DNA of 64,000 nucleotides from Streptomyces sp. WM4235. Its GTDB lineage: Bacteria > Actinomycetota > Actinomycetes > Streptomycetales > Streptomycetaceae. This document shows, one piece after another, positions 21,450-29,972 of this stretch. The position numbers and the translations under genes are program-made. Within the stretch, counting starts at the first letter, position 1. Each line of letters opens with the position of its first letter. The DNA is taken from NCBI RefSeq assembly GCF_001279725.1, contig NZ_LGDE01000001.1:203810-267809 (forward strand), written 5' to 3'. The notes below the pieces were generated by a model that saw only the letters and a program-made list of their open reading frames with translations, made no database searches and was not told the origin of the DNA.

Positions 21450-22514
21450 ATGGAACTCGACAAGGGGCGACCGGCGAACGGTGGCGAGGGCTGCCTCGTC
21501 GGCGTCGTCCGCATCCCCGTGAAGATCGTGGCCGTGCTCGTCGTACTGCCCGTACGGGTGGTGTGGGACCTGCTCGTGGCGTTCGGGCGGACACTGAACC
21601 GGCACCTCTTCGGCCCGATCGGCCGCGGCCTGTCCTGGTGCCACCGGACGGTCGTCCGCCCGGTGGCACGCGCCCTCGGCCTGGTCCTCGTGACCCTGCT
21701 GAAGCTGGTGTTCGTCTGGCCCTGGGCGGGGCTGTGGCGGTACGTCCTGGTCCCGGTCGGGCAGGGCCTGACCCGGCTCGGGAGCGCCCTGACCAGCCAC
21801 GTCCTGGCCCCGATCGGCGGCGCGCTGCTGCGGTACCTGCTCCGGCCCGCCGGACAGGGGATCTCCCGGCTGGCCCGCGCCGTGTACGCCCACCTGCTGA
21901 CCCCCCTCGGTCACGGGTCCGCCCGCGTCCTGTCGTTCCTGGGCAAGGCGCTTTTCGTGTGGCCCTGGGTTGCTTTGTGGCGGTACGTCCTGGCACCCGT
22001 CGGGCGGGGCGTGGCCTGGTCGGCGCGGTGGAGCGGTGCGGGTCTCGGGTGGCTGGCGAAGGCGCTGCTCGTATGGCCCTGGGTGGCTTTGTGGCGGTAC
22101 GTCGTCACCCCGATCGCGGTCGGCGCGTACCGGTACGTGCTCGCCCCGGTCGGGCGGGGGCTGTACACGTACGTCCTCACCCCCCTCGGACACCTGCTGC
22201 GCGGAGCCTGGTACCTGGCCGGCCGGATCAGTCGCGCCCTCGGCCGCGGCCTGCTCCTCCTGTGGCGCGGGCTCGTGGTCCGGCCCGCCCGCTGGGCGCA
22301 CCGGCGCATCGCCACCCCCGTCGGACATCTGGTCCGGGAGGTGTGGCGGACCTCCCGCACCGCGGTGCGCGAGGCGCGCGCCGAGGTGCGACGGGCGCTG
22401 TTCGGTACTCCTCCCGGGGAACCGGCGAGGTCACGGGCGCGTAGTCTGGGTAGTACGACAGCCGCAGGCAACACGCCCGCCCCCGAGATCTCCCTCCACA
22501 AACGGCAGGGGTGA
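21450..22514 (+). CDS. Repeat-built hydrophobic membrane protein, function unknown
   Basis: The 354-residue protein consists largely of hydrophobic, Arg-dotted segments built from two repeats: VWPWxxLWRYV at residues 89-99, 170-180 and 208-218, and a Pro-Gly unit of the type (V/L)xP(V/I/L)GxGL at about 54, 69, 100, 119, 131, 150, 181, 219, 231, 243, 276 and 289, often 11-15 residues apart. After residue 290 the protein turns soluble and basic. No known domain is recognised. ATG 21450 is the first start after a terminator. It lies between the two radical-SAM-associated genes, is followed by a hairpin at 22511, and keeps good GC3, so it looks like a real gene. It has no signs of foreign origin. 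Confidence 0.75.
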   Translation: MELDKGRPANGGEGCLVGVVRIPVKIVAVLVVLPVRVVWDLLVAFGRTLNRHLFGPIGRGLSWCHRTVVRPVARALGLVLVTLLKLVFVWPWAGLWRYVLVPVGQGLTRLGSALTSHVLAPIGGALLRYLLRPAGQGISRLARAVYAHLLTPLGHGSARVLSFLGKALFVWPWVALWRYVLAPVGRGVAWSARWSGAGLGWLAKALLVWPWVALWRYVVTPIAVGAYRYVLAPVGRGLYTYVLTPLGHLLRGAWYLAGRISRALGRGLLLLWRGLVVRPARWAHRRIATPVGHLVREVWRTSRTAVREARAEVRRALFGTPPGEPARSRARSLGSTTAAGNTPAPEISLHKRQG

Positions 22515-22546
22515 GCCGGCCGGTGGGGCGTGGCCGGCAGGCTCAC
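22511..22546 (+). terminator. hairpin overlapping the stop of the repeat membrane protein
   Basis: GTGAGCC (22511-22517) pairs with GGCTCAC (22540-22546), with further GC pairing inside. It could end that transcript or form a structure ahead of the next gene; there is no T-run. Confidence 0.45.
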
Positions 22547-22599
22547 CAGACCTCAGGGCGACGTGCGAGCCGCGGAGCCCCGCACAAGGAGAAGAACCA

Positions 22600-23421
22600 C
22601 TGGGCAAGCGACAGCCCGAAGGCCCGCCTCCCGCACCGGTGGTGCAGCGCATCCGACTGCGCTACACCAAGCGCGGCCGCCTCCGGTTCACCAGCCACCG
22701 AGACTTCCAGCGTGCCTTCGAGCGGGCCCTGCGCCGCTCCGAGGTGCCCATGGCGTACTCGGCAGGCTTCACCCCCCACCCCCGGGTCTCCTACGCGAAC
22801 GCCGCACCCACCGGCACCGGCAGCGAGGCCGAGTACCTGGAGATCGCCCTCGCGGCACCCCGCGACCCCGACAAACTCCGGATCCTGCTCGACGAATCGA
22901 TGCCGGTCGGCCTCGACATCGTCGACGCGGTGGAGGCCAGGACGTCCGGGCTCGCCGAGCGACTGACCGCCTCCGTGTGGGAGCTGCGCCTGGACGGCGT
23001 CGAGCCCGCGGACGCCGAGCGGGCCGTGGCCGCGTTCCTCGCGGCCGAGGCCGTCGAGGTCCAGCGCCGCACCAAGAACGGCATGCGGACCTTCGACACG
23101 CGCGGCGCCGTGGTCAGTCTCGAAGCACATCCGGCCCCGGCTGATAGGCCTCTGGACAATGCTTGTGCGATACTGCGGCTGGTTGTTCGGCATTTGACAC
23201 CTGCCGTACGACCCGACGACGTCCTGTCCGGTCTCCGAGCTGTGGCCGACCTGGCGCCGCCGGTCCCCGCAGCGGTGACCAGGCTGGCGCAGGGGCTCTT
23301 CGACGAGGAGTCCGGCACGGTGACCGACCCGCTCGCGCCCGACCGCGAGGCTGTCACGGCCGCCCCACCCACGGCCGCCGTAGCCGCCGACGCGAAGGCG
23401 CCGGAAGGTCCCGCCGCGTAA
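22600..23421 (+). CDS. TIGR03936/DUF2344 protein, partner of the radical SAM protein (CTG start)
   Basis: The 273-residue protein begins LGKRQPEG and includes QRIRLRYTKRGRLRFTSHRDFQRAFERALRR, typical of the DUF2344/TIGR03936 family that accompanies TIGR03960 radical SAM proteins. The tail from about residue 190 is Ala/Val/Pro-rich. The start is inferred as CTG 22600: AAGGAG at 22586-22591 lies 8 bases upstream, whereas no in-frame ATG, GTG or TTG occurs before GTG GTG at 22639, which lacks a ribosome site and would remove the conserved-looking N-terminus. The gene is 9 bases upstream of the first possible start of the RNase gene, and 237 bases from its likely start. Alternative: GTG 22639. 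Confidence 0.85.
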   Translation: MGKRQPEGPPPAPVVQRIRLRYTKRGRLRFTSHRDFQRAFERALRRSEVPMAYSAGFTPHPRVSYANAAPTGTGSEAEYLEIALAAPRDPDKLRILLDESMPVGLDIVDAVEARTSGLAERLTASVWELRLDGVEPADAERAVAAFLAAEAVEVQRRTKNGMRTFDTRGAVVSLEAHPAPADRPLDNACAILRLVVRHLTPAVRPDDVLSGLRAVADLAPPVPAAVTRLAQGLFDEESGTVTDPLAPDREAVTAAPPTAAVAADAKAPEGPAA

Positions 23422-23658
23422 GGAACGCCGTTGTCGCGCCGCCCTGGCACTCGGAAGCCTCCTGTGCCGGGCAGCGCACACAGACCTGAAGACTTCCGCC
23501 AGGCCGTACGGACAACACGTACGGAACCGGCGGCCATGAAACTGAGCTCCCGTGTGGCGAACGCGCCCCGGAGGCCGGTTCCGCGCTCATTACGCGGCGC
23601 CGTGCCGGACCGGATGTCAGCCGCGGCGCCCGGGAGCGTGACGGGAGAACCGCCCGCA

Positions 23659-26600
23659 ATGCTCAACAACGAAACGTCTGAGAACAACCACACCGCCGGC
23701 AACGCCGACGGTGGAAGCCCCAGCGACAACCTGCCCCCGCGCAGGCGTCGCCGCGCCGCCTCCCGGCCCGCGGGCCCGCCCGGCGCCACCGCCGCCGAGG
23801 CCGTGACCGAGACCCCGGCCGCCGCCCCCGCCGCTCCCGCCGTCGAGGAGCCCGCAGCCCCCGCGCCGCGTGCCCGTCGTCGCGCCACCCGCGCCGTGAC
23901 CGCGCCGGCCGCTCCGACGGCCGAGGCCACCCCGGCGCCCGCAGTCGAGGCCCCGGTCGTCGAGACCCCGGCCGCTCCCGCCGTCGAGGAGTCCGCAGCC
24001 CCCGCGCCGCGTGCCCGTCGCCGTGCCACCCGCGCCGTGACCGCCCCGGCCGCTCCCGCCCCCGAGGCCGCCCCGGCCCCCGCGGTCGAGACCCCCGCGC
24101 CGGCCGCCGAGGCCCCGGTCGCCTCCAAGGCCACCGTCACCGTCGCCGACGCAGTGGACTCCCCGAAGCGCGGCGGCCGTCGCCGCGCCACCCGCTCCGG
24201 CGCCGTCACCCCCGCCGCCGCCCCCGCGCAGCCCGCCGCCGAGGCCGAGGCGCCCGCCGCGCCGGCCCAGTCCCGCGCCGGCCGTCGCGCGGCCCGCCCC
24301 GCCGTGGCCGTGTTCCAGGCCCCGGTGTTCGCCGAGCCGATGTTCCAGACCCCGGAGACCGCCGCCATGGCGGCCGCTGCCGCTGCCGCCGCCGGCCAGG
24401 TCGACGACGAAGAGGACGAGGACGACACGGAGGTCGTGGCCGAGGCCGTACAGGCCCCCGCCGCCCAGCCGGCCGGCCGTCGCCGTCGCCGCGGTCGCGG
24501 CGCCGCCGAGCCCGCGGCCCCGGCCGTCGAGTCCGCCCCCGTCTCCCTCGCCGACGTGGAGCTCCACGAGGCCGAGGAGACCGAGGCCGACTCCGCCGAC
24601 CTCGACGAGGACGACAACGAGAACGACGGCGAGCGTCCGTCGCGTCGCCGTCGTCGTGGTGGCCGTCGCCGCCGTCGCGGCGAGTCCGCCGACCTCGACG
24701 AGTCCACCGACGAGGACACCGAGGCCGAGTCCGCCGACCAGGAGAGCGAAGAGGAATCCGCCGAGGAGGACGACGAGTCCGACGAGGGCGCCCTCGGCTC
24801 CAGCTCCAGCCGTCGTCGCCGGCGTCGCCGCCGTCGCAGCGGTGACGGCGGTACCGACGCCGACGCGGCCGAAGAGGACGGCGTACGCACCGTCGTCAAG
24901 GTGCGCGAGCCGCGCCCCGCGCGCGAGCGCTCAGAGTCCGCCGCCGGTTCCGGTTCCACCTCCTCCGACGAGGTCCAGTCCATCAAGGGCTCGACCCGCC
25001 TGGAGGCGAAGAAGCAGCGCCGTCGCGAAGGCCGCGAGCAGGGCCGCCGCCGCGTGCCGATCATCACCGAGGCCGAGTTCCTGGCCCGTCGTGAGGCCGT
25101 CGAGCGCGTGATGGTCGTCCGCCAGGCCGGCGAGCGCACCCAGATCGGCGTCCTCGAGGACGACGTGCTCGTCGAGCACTACGTCAACAAGGAGGAGGCC
25201 ACCTCCTACGTCGGCAACGTCTACCTGGGCAAGGTCCAGAACGTGCTGCCGTCGATGGAGGCCGCCTTCATCGACATCGGCAAGGGCCGCAACGCGGTCC
25301 TCTACGCCGGTGAGGTCAACTTCGAGGCGCTCGGCATGGCCCACGGCCCCCGCCGCATCGAGTCCGCCCTCAAGTCCGGCCAGTCGGTCCTGGTGCAGGT
25401 CACCAAGGACCCGATCGGCCACAAGGGCGCCCGCCTGACCAGCCAGGTCTCGCTGCCCGGCCGCTACCTCGTCTACGTGCCCGAGGGCTCGATGACCGGT
25501 ATCAGCCGCAAGCTGCCCGACACCGAGCGCGCGCGCCTCAAGACCATCCTCAAGAAGATCGTCCCCGAGGACGCGGGCGTCATCGTGCGCACCGCCGCCG
25601 AGGGCGCGAGCGAGGACGAGCTGCGCCGTGACGTCGAGCGCCTCCAGGCCCAGTGGGAGGACATCCAGAAGAAGTCGAAGCAGATCTCGACCTCTTCGCC
25701 GAGCCTCCTGTACGGCGAGCCGGACATGACCGTCCGCGTCGTGCGCGACATCTTCAACGAGGACTTCTCGAAGGTCATCGTCAGCGGTGACACCGCCTGG
25801 GAGACCATCCACGGCTACGTGAACCACGTGGCCCCGGACCTGGCCGACCGGCTCTCGCGCTGGACCTCCGAGGTCGACGTCTTCGCGACGTACCGGATCG
25901 ACGAGCAGCTCGCCAAGGCGCTCGACCGCAAGGTGTGGCTGCCCTCGGGCGGCTCCCTCGTGATCGACAAGACCGAGGCGATGATCGTCATCGACGTCAA
26001 CACCGGCAAGTTCACCGGTCAGGGCGGCAACCTCGAAGAGACCGTCACCAGGAACAACCTGGAGGCGGCCGAGGAGATCGTGCGCCAGCTGCGGCTGCGC
26101 GACCTGGGCGGCATCGTCGTCATCGACTTCATCGACATGGTCCTGGAGTCCAACCGCGACCTGGTCCTGCGGCGCATGCTGGAGTGCCTGGGCCGCGACC
26201 GCACGAAGCACCAGGTGGCCGAGGTCACCTCGCTGGGCCTGGTCCAGATGACCCGCAAGCGGGTGGGCCAGGGCCTGCTGGAGTCCTTCTCCGAGACCTG
26301 CGTCCACTGCAACGGTCGCGGCGTCATCGTCCACATGGAGACCCCGACCGTGGTCGGTGGCGGCGGCAACGGCAAGCGCTCCAAGCGCCGCGGCGGCCGT
26401 ACCCAGGACCACGACCACGACGTCGAGTCGGTCGAGTCGACCGACACCGGTGACGCCGAGGTCTACGAGACCGAGGAGGAACTGGCCGCCGAGGTCTCCG
26501 CGCCCCGCGCGCTGCCCGAGCCGGAGTTCGTCCCGGACGAGGAGCTGTACGGCAGCCGGGCCGAGGCGGAGGCCGCGGCCTCCGGCGTGAGCGGTCGACG

Positions 26601-27381
26601 CAACCGTCGCCGTGCCACCCGCAAGGCGACCGCTCCGGCGGGCGCCCCGCGCGGTGCGGTGGCCCCGGAGCGGGCCCCGGCCGTCGTGGCCGAGCCCGAG
26701 CCGGTCGTGGAGCCCGTCGCCGAGCCGGTGACCGTCGTCGAGCCCGAGCCCGTCGCCGTCGCCCCGGTCGAGACCGAGGCCGTCGCGGAGCCGGTGGTCG
26801 AGGAGGCCCCCAAGGGTCGTACGCGTCGCCGTGCCACCCGCAAGGCCACCGCCCCGGCGGGTGCCCCCGCGGTCGCCGCCGAGGCCGCCGCGGAGCCGGA
26901 GCCGGTCGTGGAGGCCGTCGTCGAGCCGGAGCCCGAGCCGGTCGTCGTCGAGACCCCGGCCGAGCCGGTGGCCGAGCCCGTCGCGGACGCGGCTCCGGCC
27001 CGCCCGCGTCGCCGTGCCACCCGCAAGGCCACCGCACCCGCCGGTTCCCCGGCGGGCGCGGCCGAGGCGGCCGTCCTGGTCGTCGAGGCCGCTGCGGCAG
27101 CCGAGTCGGAGCCCGAGGCGGCCCCGGTCGAAGCCGACGCCGAGCCCGAGACGCCGGTGAAGAAGAAGGCCGCCCGCAAGGCTCCGGCCAAGAAGGCGAC
27201 CACCGCGGCGAAGAAGGCCCCGGCCAAGAAGGCGGCGGCCACCAAGACCGCCGCGAAGAAGACCGTCGCCAAGAAGGCCGCCACCACGGCCAAGAAGGCG
27301 CCGGCGAAGCGGGCCACGAAGAAGACCGCGGCGGCGGAGCAGCAGGCGCTCCCGTCCGTCTCGGCTCCCACCGAGGCCTGA
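23659..27381 (+). CDS. rne: Ribonuclease E/G family protein with long disordered arms
   Basis: The 1240-residue endoribonuclease has its conserved core in residues about 480-920. S1 domain: VGNVYLGKVQNVLPSMEAAF from about 518. The catalytic aspartates are Asp779 (VIDVNTG) and Asp823 (VIDFIDM); the Zn-link CVHC is at 881-884. The N-terminal arm (about 480 residues) is Ala/Pro/Arg-rich with a 47-residue duplication, then acidic and arginine blocks. The C-terminal arm (from about 930) has Glu-Pro-Val repeats, three RRRATRKATAP units and a histone-like Lys/Ala tail. ATG 23659 follows GGGAGAA; upstream in-frame TTG 23431 is less likely. Acts in rRNA and mRNA processing and probably scaffolds a degradosome. 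Confidence 0.93.
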   Translation: MLNNETSENNHTAGNADGGSPSDNLPPRRRRRAASRPAGPPGATAAEAVTETPAAAPAAPAVEEPAAPAPRARRRATRAVTAPAAPTAEATPAPAVEAPVVETPAAPAVEESAAPAPRARRRATRAVTAPAAPAPEAAPAPAVETPAPAAEAPVASKATVTVADAVDSPKRGGRRRATRSGAVTPAAAPAQPAAEAEAPAAPAQSRAGRRAARPAVAVFQAPVFAEPMFQTPETAAMAAAAAAAAGQVDDEEDEDDTEVVAEAVQAPAAQPAGRRRRRGRGAAEPAAPAVESAPVSLADVELHEAEETEADSADLDEDDNENDGERPSRRRRRGGRRRRRGESADLDESTDEDTEAESADQESEEESAEEDDESDEGALGSSSSRRRRRRRRRSGDGGTDADAAEEDGVRTVVKVREPRPARERSESAAGSGSTSSDEVQSIKGSTRLEAKKQRRREGREQGRRRVPIITEAEFLARREAVERVMVVRQAGERTQIGVLEDDVLVEHYVNKEEATSYVGNVYLGKVQNVLPSMEAAFIDIGKGRNAVLYAGEVNFEALGMAHGPRRIESALKSGQSVLVQVTKDPIGHKGARLTSQVSLPGRYLVYVPEGSMTGISRKLPDTERARLKTILKKIVPEDAGVIVRTAAEGASEDELRRDVERLQAQWEDIQKKSKQISTSSPSLLYGEPDMTVRVVRDIFNEDFSKVIVSGDTAWETIHGYVNHVAPDLADRLSRWTSEVDVFATYRIDEQLAKALDRKVWLPSGGSLVIDKTEAMIVIDVNTGKFTGQGGNLEETVTRNNLEAAEEIVRQLRLRDLGGIVVIDFIDMVLESNRDLVLRRMLECLGRDRTKHQVAEVTSLGLVQMTRKRVGQGLLESFSETCVHCNGRGVIVHMETPTVVGGGGNGKRSKRRGGRTQDHDHDVESVESTDTGDAEVYETEEELAAEVSAPRALPEPEFVPDEELYGSRAEAEAAASGVSGRRNRRRATRKATAPAGAPRGAVAPERAPAVVAEPEPVVEPVAEPVTVVEPEPVAVAPVETEAVAEPVVEEAPKGRTRRRATRKATAPAGAPAVAAEAAAEPEPVVEAVVEPEPEPVVVETPAEPVAEPVADAAPARPRRRATRKATAPAGSPAGAAEAAVLVVEAAAAAESEPEAAPVEADAEPETPVKKKAARKAPAKKATTAAKKAPAKKAAATKTAAKKTVAKKAATTAKKAPAKRATKKTAAAEQQALPSVSAPTEA
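23854..24060 (+). repeat. 47-codon tandem duplication in the N-terminal arm of rne
   Basis: GCAGCCCCCGCGCCGCGTGC recurs at 23854 and 23995, 141 bases (47 codons) apart, and both copies continue with RRRATRAVTAPAAP. It keeps the reading frame and looks like an in-frame duplication of disordered sequence. Confidence 0.7.
26605..27060 (+). repeat. three RRRATRKATAP units in the C-terminal arm of rne
   Basis: CGTCGCCGTGCCACCCGCAA recurs at 26605, 26824 and 27007 (spacing 219 and 183 bases, both multiples of three). Glu/Pro/Val-rich linkers separate the units. Confidence 0.7.
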
Positions 27382-27390
27382 TCCGCGTCA

Positions 27391-27428
27391 CGCCCGTGGG
27401 CCCCGCCGAACGGCGGGGCCCACGGGCG
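27391..27428 (+). terminator. rne terminator
   Basis: A perfect 17-bp stem (27391-27407 with 27412-27428) closes a GAAC loop, 9 bases after the stop. It separates rne from the rplU operon. Confidence 0.85.
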
Positions 27429-27441
27429 TTCGGGGCCCGGT

Positions 27442-27470
27442 TTGACCCCCTGGAACCAGGCCCGTAACCT
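27442..27470 (+). promoter_or_regulatory. housekeeping-type promoter of rplU-rpmA
   Basis: TTGACC (27442-27447) and TAACCT (27465-27470) are separated by 17 bases, an excellent match to the vegetative sigma consensus. A leader of roughly 200 bases follows up to the GTG of rplU. Confidence 0.8.
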
Positions 27471-27674
27471 AGACCGTCGGCATGTCCTAGATGATTTTCC
27501 GTCTAGTGCGCGTCGCGCTCCTGAGCACCCTCCTCCTCTGTACGTCCGTGTACGCGCCTCGCGCGTGCGCGTCGCCGGGGAGAGGCCGCTCGTCCAATCC
27601 GGATCACCGTGGGCCTCGGCCCGTGTGAGCGGCTGGCTTCAGGAGCATCCGTCCCGAGTGAGAGAGAGATCCGC

Positions 27675-27995
27675 GTGTACGCCATCGTGCGCAGCGGTGG
27701 TCGCCAGCACAAGGTTGCTGTTGGTGACATCGTTGAGGTTGACAAGATTTCCACTGCCAAGGTTGGCGACACGGTCGAGCTCTCGACCCTGCTCGTTGTC
27801 GACGGCGACGCCGTGACCAGCGACCCGTGGGTGCTGGCCGGGATCAAGGTCCAGGCCGAGATCGTGGACCACCACAAGGGCGCCAAGATCGACATCCTGC
27901 GCTACAAGAACAAGACCGGCTACCGCCGTCGCCAGGGTCACCGCCAGCAGTACACGGCGATCAAGGTCACCGGTATCCCCGCGGCTGCGAAGTAA
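27675..27995 (+). CDS. rplU: Large ribosomal subunit protein bL21
   Basis: The 106-residue protein has the L21 text [17 protein letters not shown] at the N-terminus and the conserved [21 protein letters not shown] near the C-terminus. It binds 23S rRNA in the 50S subunit. GTG 27675 is chosen because the protein then starts MYAIVRSGG, the usual L21 start. The GAGAGAGAT ribosome site is just upstream. The leader of about 200 bases (27476-27674) may fold for regulation; I cannot assign a known leader family. It is 13 bases before rpmA. Confidence 0.97.
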   Translation: MYAIVRSGGRQHKVAVGDIVEVDKISTAKVGDTVELSTLLVVDGDAVTSDPWVLAGIKVQAEIVDHHKGAKIDILRYKNKTGYRRRQGHRQQYTAIKVTGIPAAAK

Positions 27996-28008
27996 AAGGG
28001 ACTGAGAC

Positions 28009-28263
28009 ATGGCACACAAGAAGGGCGCATCGTCCACTCGGAACGGGCGCGATTCCAATGCTCAGCGGCTCGGCGTGAAGCGCTTCGGCGGTCAGGTCGT
28101 TTCCGCCGGCGAGATCCTCGTCCGCCAGCGCGGCACCCACTTCCACCCGGGCTCGGGTGTCGGTCGTGGTGGCGATGACACGCTGTTCGCGCTGCAGGCC
28201 GGTTCGGTCCAGTTCGGCACGCACCGTGGCCGCAAGGTCGTCAACATCGTTCCGGCCGCCTGA
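28009..28263 (+). CDS. rpmA: Large ribosomal subunit protein bL27
   Basis: The 84-residue protein starts [20 protein letters not shown], the typical actinobacterial L27, without the cleaved N-terminal extension of Firmicutes. L27 reaches the peptidyl-transferase centre. ATG 28009 follows AAAAGGGACTGAG. It is co-transcribed with rplU, and the pair is followed by a strong hairpin at 28301. Confidence 0.97.
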   Translation: MAHKKGASSTRNGRDSNAQRLGVKRFGGQVVSAGEILVRQRGTHFHPGSGVGRGGDDTLFALQAGSVQFGTHRGRKVVNIVPAA

Positions 28264-28300
28264 TCCAGCTCCTGCTGCATCACACGCGTTCGTAACACCC

Positions 28301-28355
28301 CGAGGGCGGATCTCAACTCTTCCCGGCGGAAGCCGGGAAGAGAGGTCCGCCCTCG
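28301..28355 (+). terminator. terminator after rpmA
   Basis: An inner 11-bp stem CTCTTCCCGGC (28317-28327 with 28332-28342) has a GGAA tetraloop. An outer 10-bp stem CGAGGGCGGA (28301-28310 with 28346-28355) encloses it, with a small asymmetric bulge. Confidence 0.75.
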
Positions 28356-28433
28356 GCGCGTTGTCACATAGACACGTTTAATGGGCGGCAAGGCCTGCCC
28401 GGGACATTCCCGTATGTATCTGGAGGAACACCC

Positions 28434-29879
28434 ATGACCACCTTCGTGGACCGCGTCGAGCTGCACGTCGCCGCGGGTAACGGGGGCCACGGCTGCGCCT
28501 CCGTTCACCGGGAGAAGTTCAAGCCGCTCGGCGGCCCCGACGGCGGAAACGGCGGCCGCGGCGGCGACGTCATCCTCGTGGTGGAGCAGGCGATCACCAC
28601 CCTGCTGGATTACCACCACAGCCCGCACCGCAAGGCCACCAACGGTCAGCCCGGCGCCGGCGACAACCGTTCCGGCAAGGACGGCCAGGACCTGATCCTG
28701 CCCGTGCCGGACGGCACCGTCGTCCTCGACAAGGAGGGCAACGTCCTCGCCGACCTCGTCGGCCAGGGCACCACCTACGTCGCCGGTGAGGGCGGCCGCG
28801 GCGGCCTCGGCAACGCGGCGCTCTCCTCGGCCCGCCGCAAGGCGCCCGGCTTCGCCCTCCTCGGCGTCCCCGGCACCACCGGGGACATCGTCCTGGAGCT
28901 CAAGACCGTCGCCGACGTGGCGCTGGTCGGCTTCCCGAGCGCCGGCAAGTCCTCGCTGATCTCGGTCCTCTCCGCGGCCAAGCCGAAGATCGCGGACTAC
29001 CCCTTCACCACCCTGGTCCCGAACCTGGGCGTCGTCACGGCCGGCTCGACGGTCTACACGATCGCCGACGTCCCGGGCCTGATCCCCGGCGCGAGCCAGG
29101 GCAAGGGCCTCGGTCTGGAGTTCCTGCGCCACGTCGAGCGCTGCTCGATCCTCGTGCACGTGCTCGACACCGCCACCCTGGAGTCGGACCGCGACCCGCT
29201 CGCCGACCTCGACGTCATCGAGGAAGAGCTGCGGCTGTACGGCGGCGGGCTCGAGAAGCGGCCCCGCCTCGTCGTCCTCAACAAGGTCGACATCCCGGAC
29301 GGCCAGGACCTCGCCGACATGGTGCGCCCCGATCTGGAGGCACGCGGTTACAAGGTCTTCGAGGTCTCCGCGGTGTCCCGTACGGGCCTCAAGGAGCTCT
29401 CGTACTTCCTCGCCGAGGTCATCGCCAAGGCCCGCTCCCGCAAGCCGAAGGAGGAGGCGACCCGCATCGTCATCCGTCCGAAGGCCGTCGACGACTCCGG
29501 CTTCACCGTCACCTACGACGAGGTCGAGGACGTCTACCAGGTGCGCGGCGAGAAGCCCGAGCGCTGGGTCCGCCAGACCGACTTCAACAACGACGAGGCC
29601 GTCGGCTACCTCGCCGACCGCCTCGCCCGGCTCGGCGTCGAGGAGGCGCTGAAGAAGGCCGGCGCCCGCGCCGGTGACGGCGTCGCCATCGGCTCCGACG
29701 AGAACTCCGTCGTCTTCGACTGGGAGCCGACCGTCATGGCCGGCGCCGAGATGCTGGGCCGCCGAGGCGAGGACCACCGCCTGGACGCACCGCGCCCGGC
29801 CACCACGCGCCGCAAGGAGAAGGACGCCAAGCGCGGCGACTCCGCCCAGCAGGAGTACGACGAGTTCCGGCCGTTCTAG
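28434..29879 (+). CDS. obg: Obg family GTPase (CgtA)
   Basis: The 481-residue protein has the glycine-rich Obg fold (1-160, [30 protein letters not shown]), a G domain with P-loop GFPSAGKSS beginning at residue 166, [10 protein letters not shown] as G3 and NKVD as G4, and a C-terminal OCT domain. Obg acts in late 50S assembly and, in Streptomyces, was described as a regulator of aerial growth. It follows L21 and L27 as in most bacteria, but the 28301 hairpin may uncouple it. ATG 28434 follows TGGAGGAAC. Confidence 0.96.
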   Translation: MTTFVDRVELHVAAGNGGHGCASVHREKFKPLGGPDGGNGGRGGDVILVVEQAITTLLDYHHSPHRKATNGQPGAGDNRSGKDGQDLILPVPDGTVVLDKEGNVLADLVGQGTTYVAGEGGRGGLGNAALSSARRKAPGFALLGVPGTTGDIVLELKTVADVALVGFPSAGKSSLISVLSAAKPKIADYPFTTLVPNLGVVTAGSTVYTIADVPGLIPGASQGKGLGLEFLRHVERCSILVHVLDTATLESDRDPLADLDVIEEELRLYGGGLEKRPRLVVLNKVDIPDGQDLADMVRPDLEARGYKVFEVSAVSRTGLKELSYFLAEVIAKARSRKPKEEATRIVIRPKAVDDSGFTVTYDEVEDVYQVRGEKPERWVRQTDFNNDEAVGYLADRLARLGVEEALKKAGARAGDGVAIGSDENSVVFDWEPTVMAGAEMLGRRGEDHRLDAPRPATTRRKEKDAKRGDSAQQEYDEFRPF

Positions 29880-29959
29880 GACATGTCCGGATCCTGACGG
29901 CGGCCCGCCGCGGTCAAGGGTCCGACAGGGGTCTTGAGGCGACCTTTACCCGGGTCGCC

Positions 29960-29965
29960 TAGGAT
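29960..29965 (+). promoter_or_regulatory. -10 hexamer (TAGGAT) of the GT2 gene, leaderless type
   Basis: TAGGAT lies 7 bases before GTG 29973. TTGAGG at 29934 may be a poor -35 element (20-base spacer). Confidence 0.55.
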
Positions 29966-29972
29966 CCAGCGG

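Noticed and set aside
21450..22514. the repeat-rich region at 21.4-22.5 kb as a non-coding or CRISPR-like repeat
   Set aside because: Repeats are at protein level, degenerate at DNA level and of irregular spacing; one frame keeps good codon bias throughout.
23431..23658. in-frame TTG extension of rne
   Set aside because: The 76 extra residues have mixed codon use and no conserved features; ATG 23659 has a ribosome site and gives a typical start.
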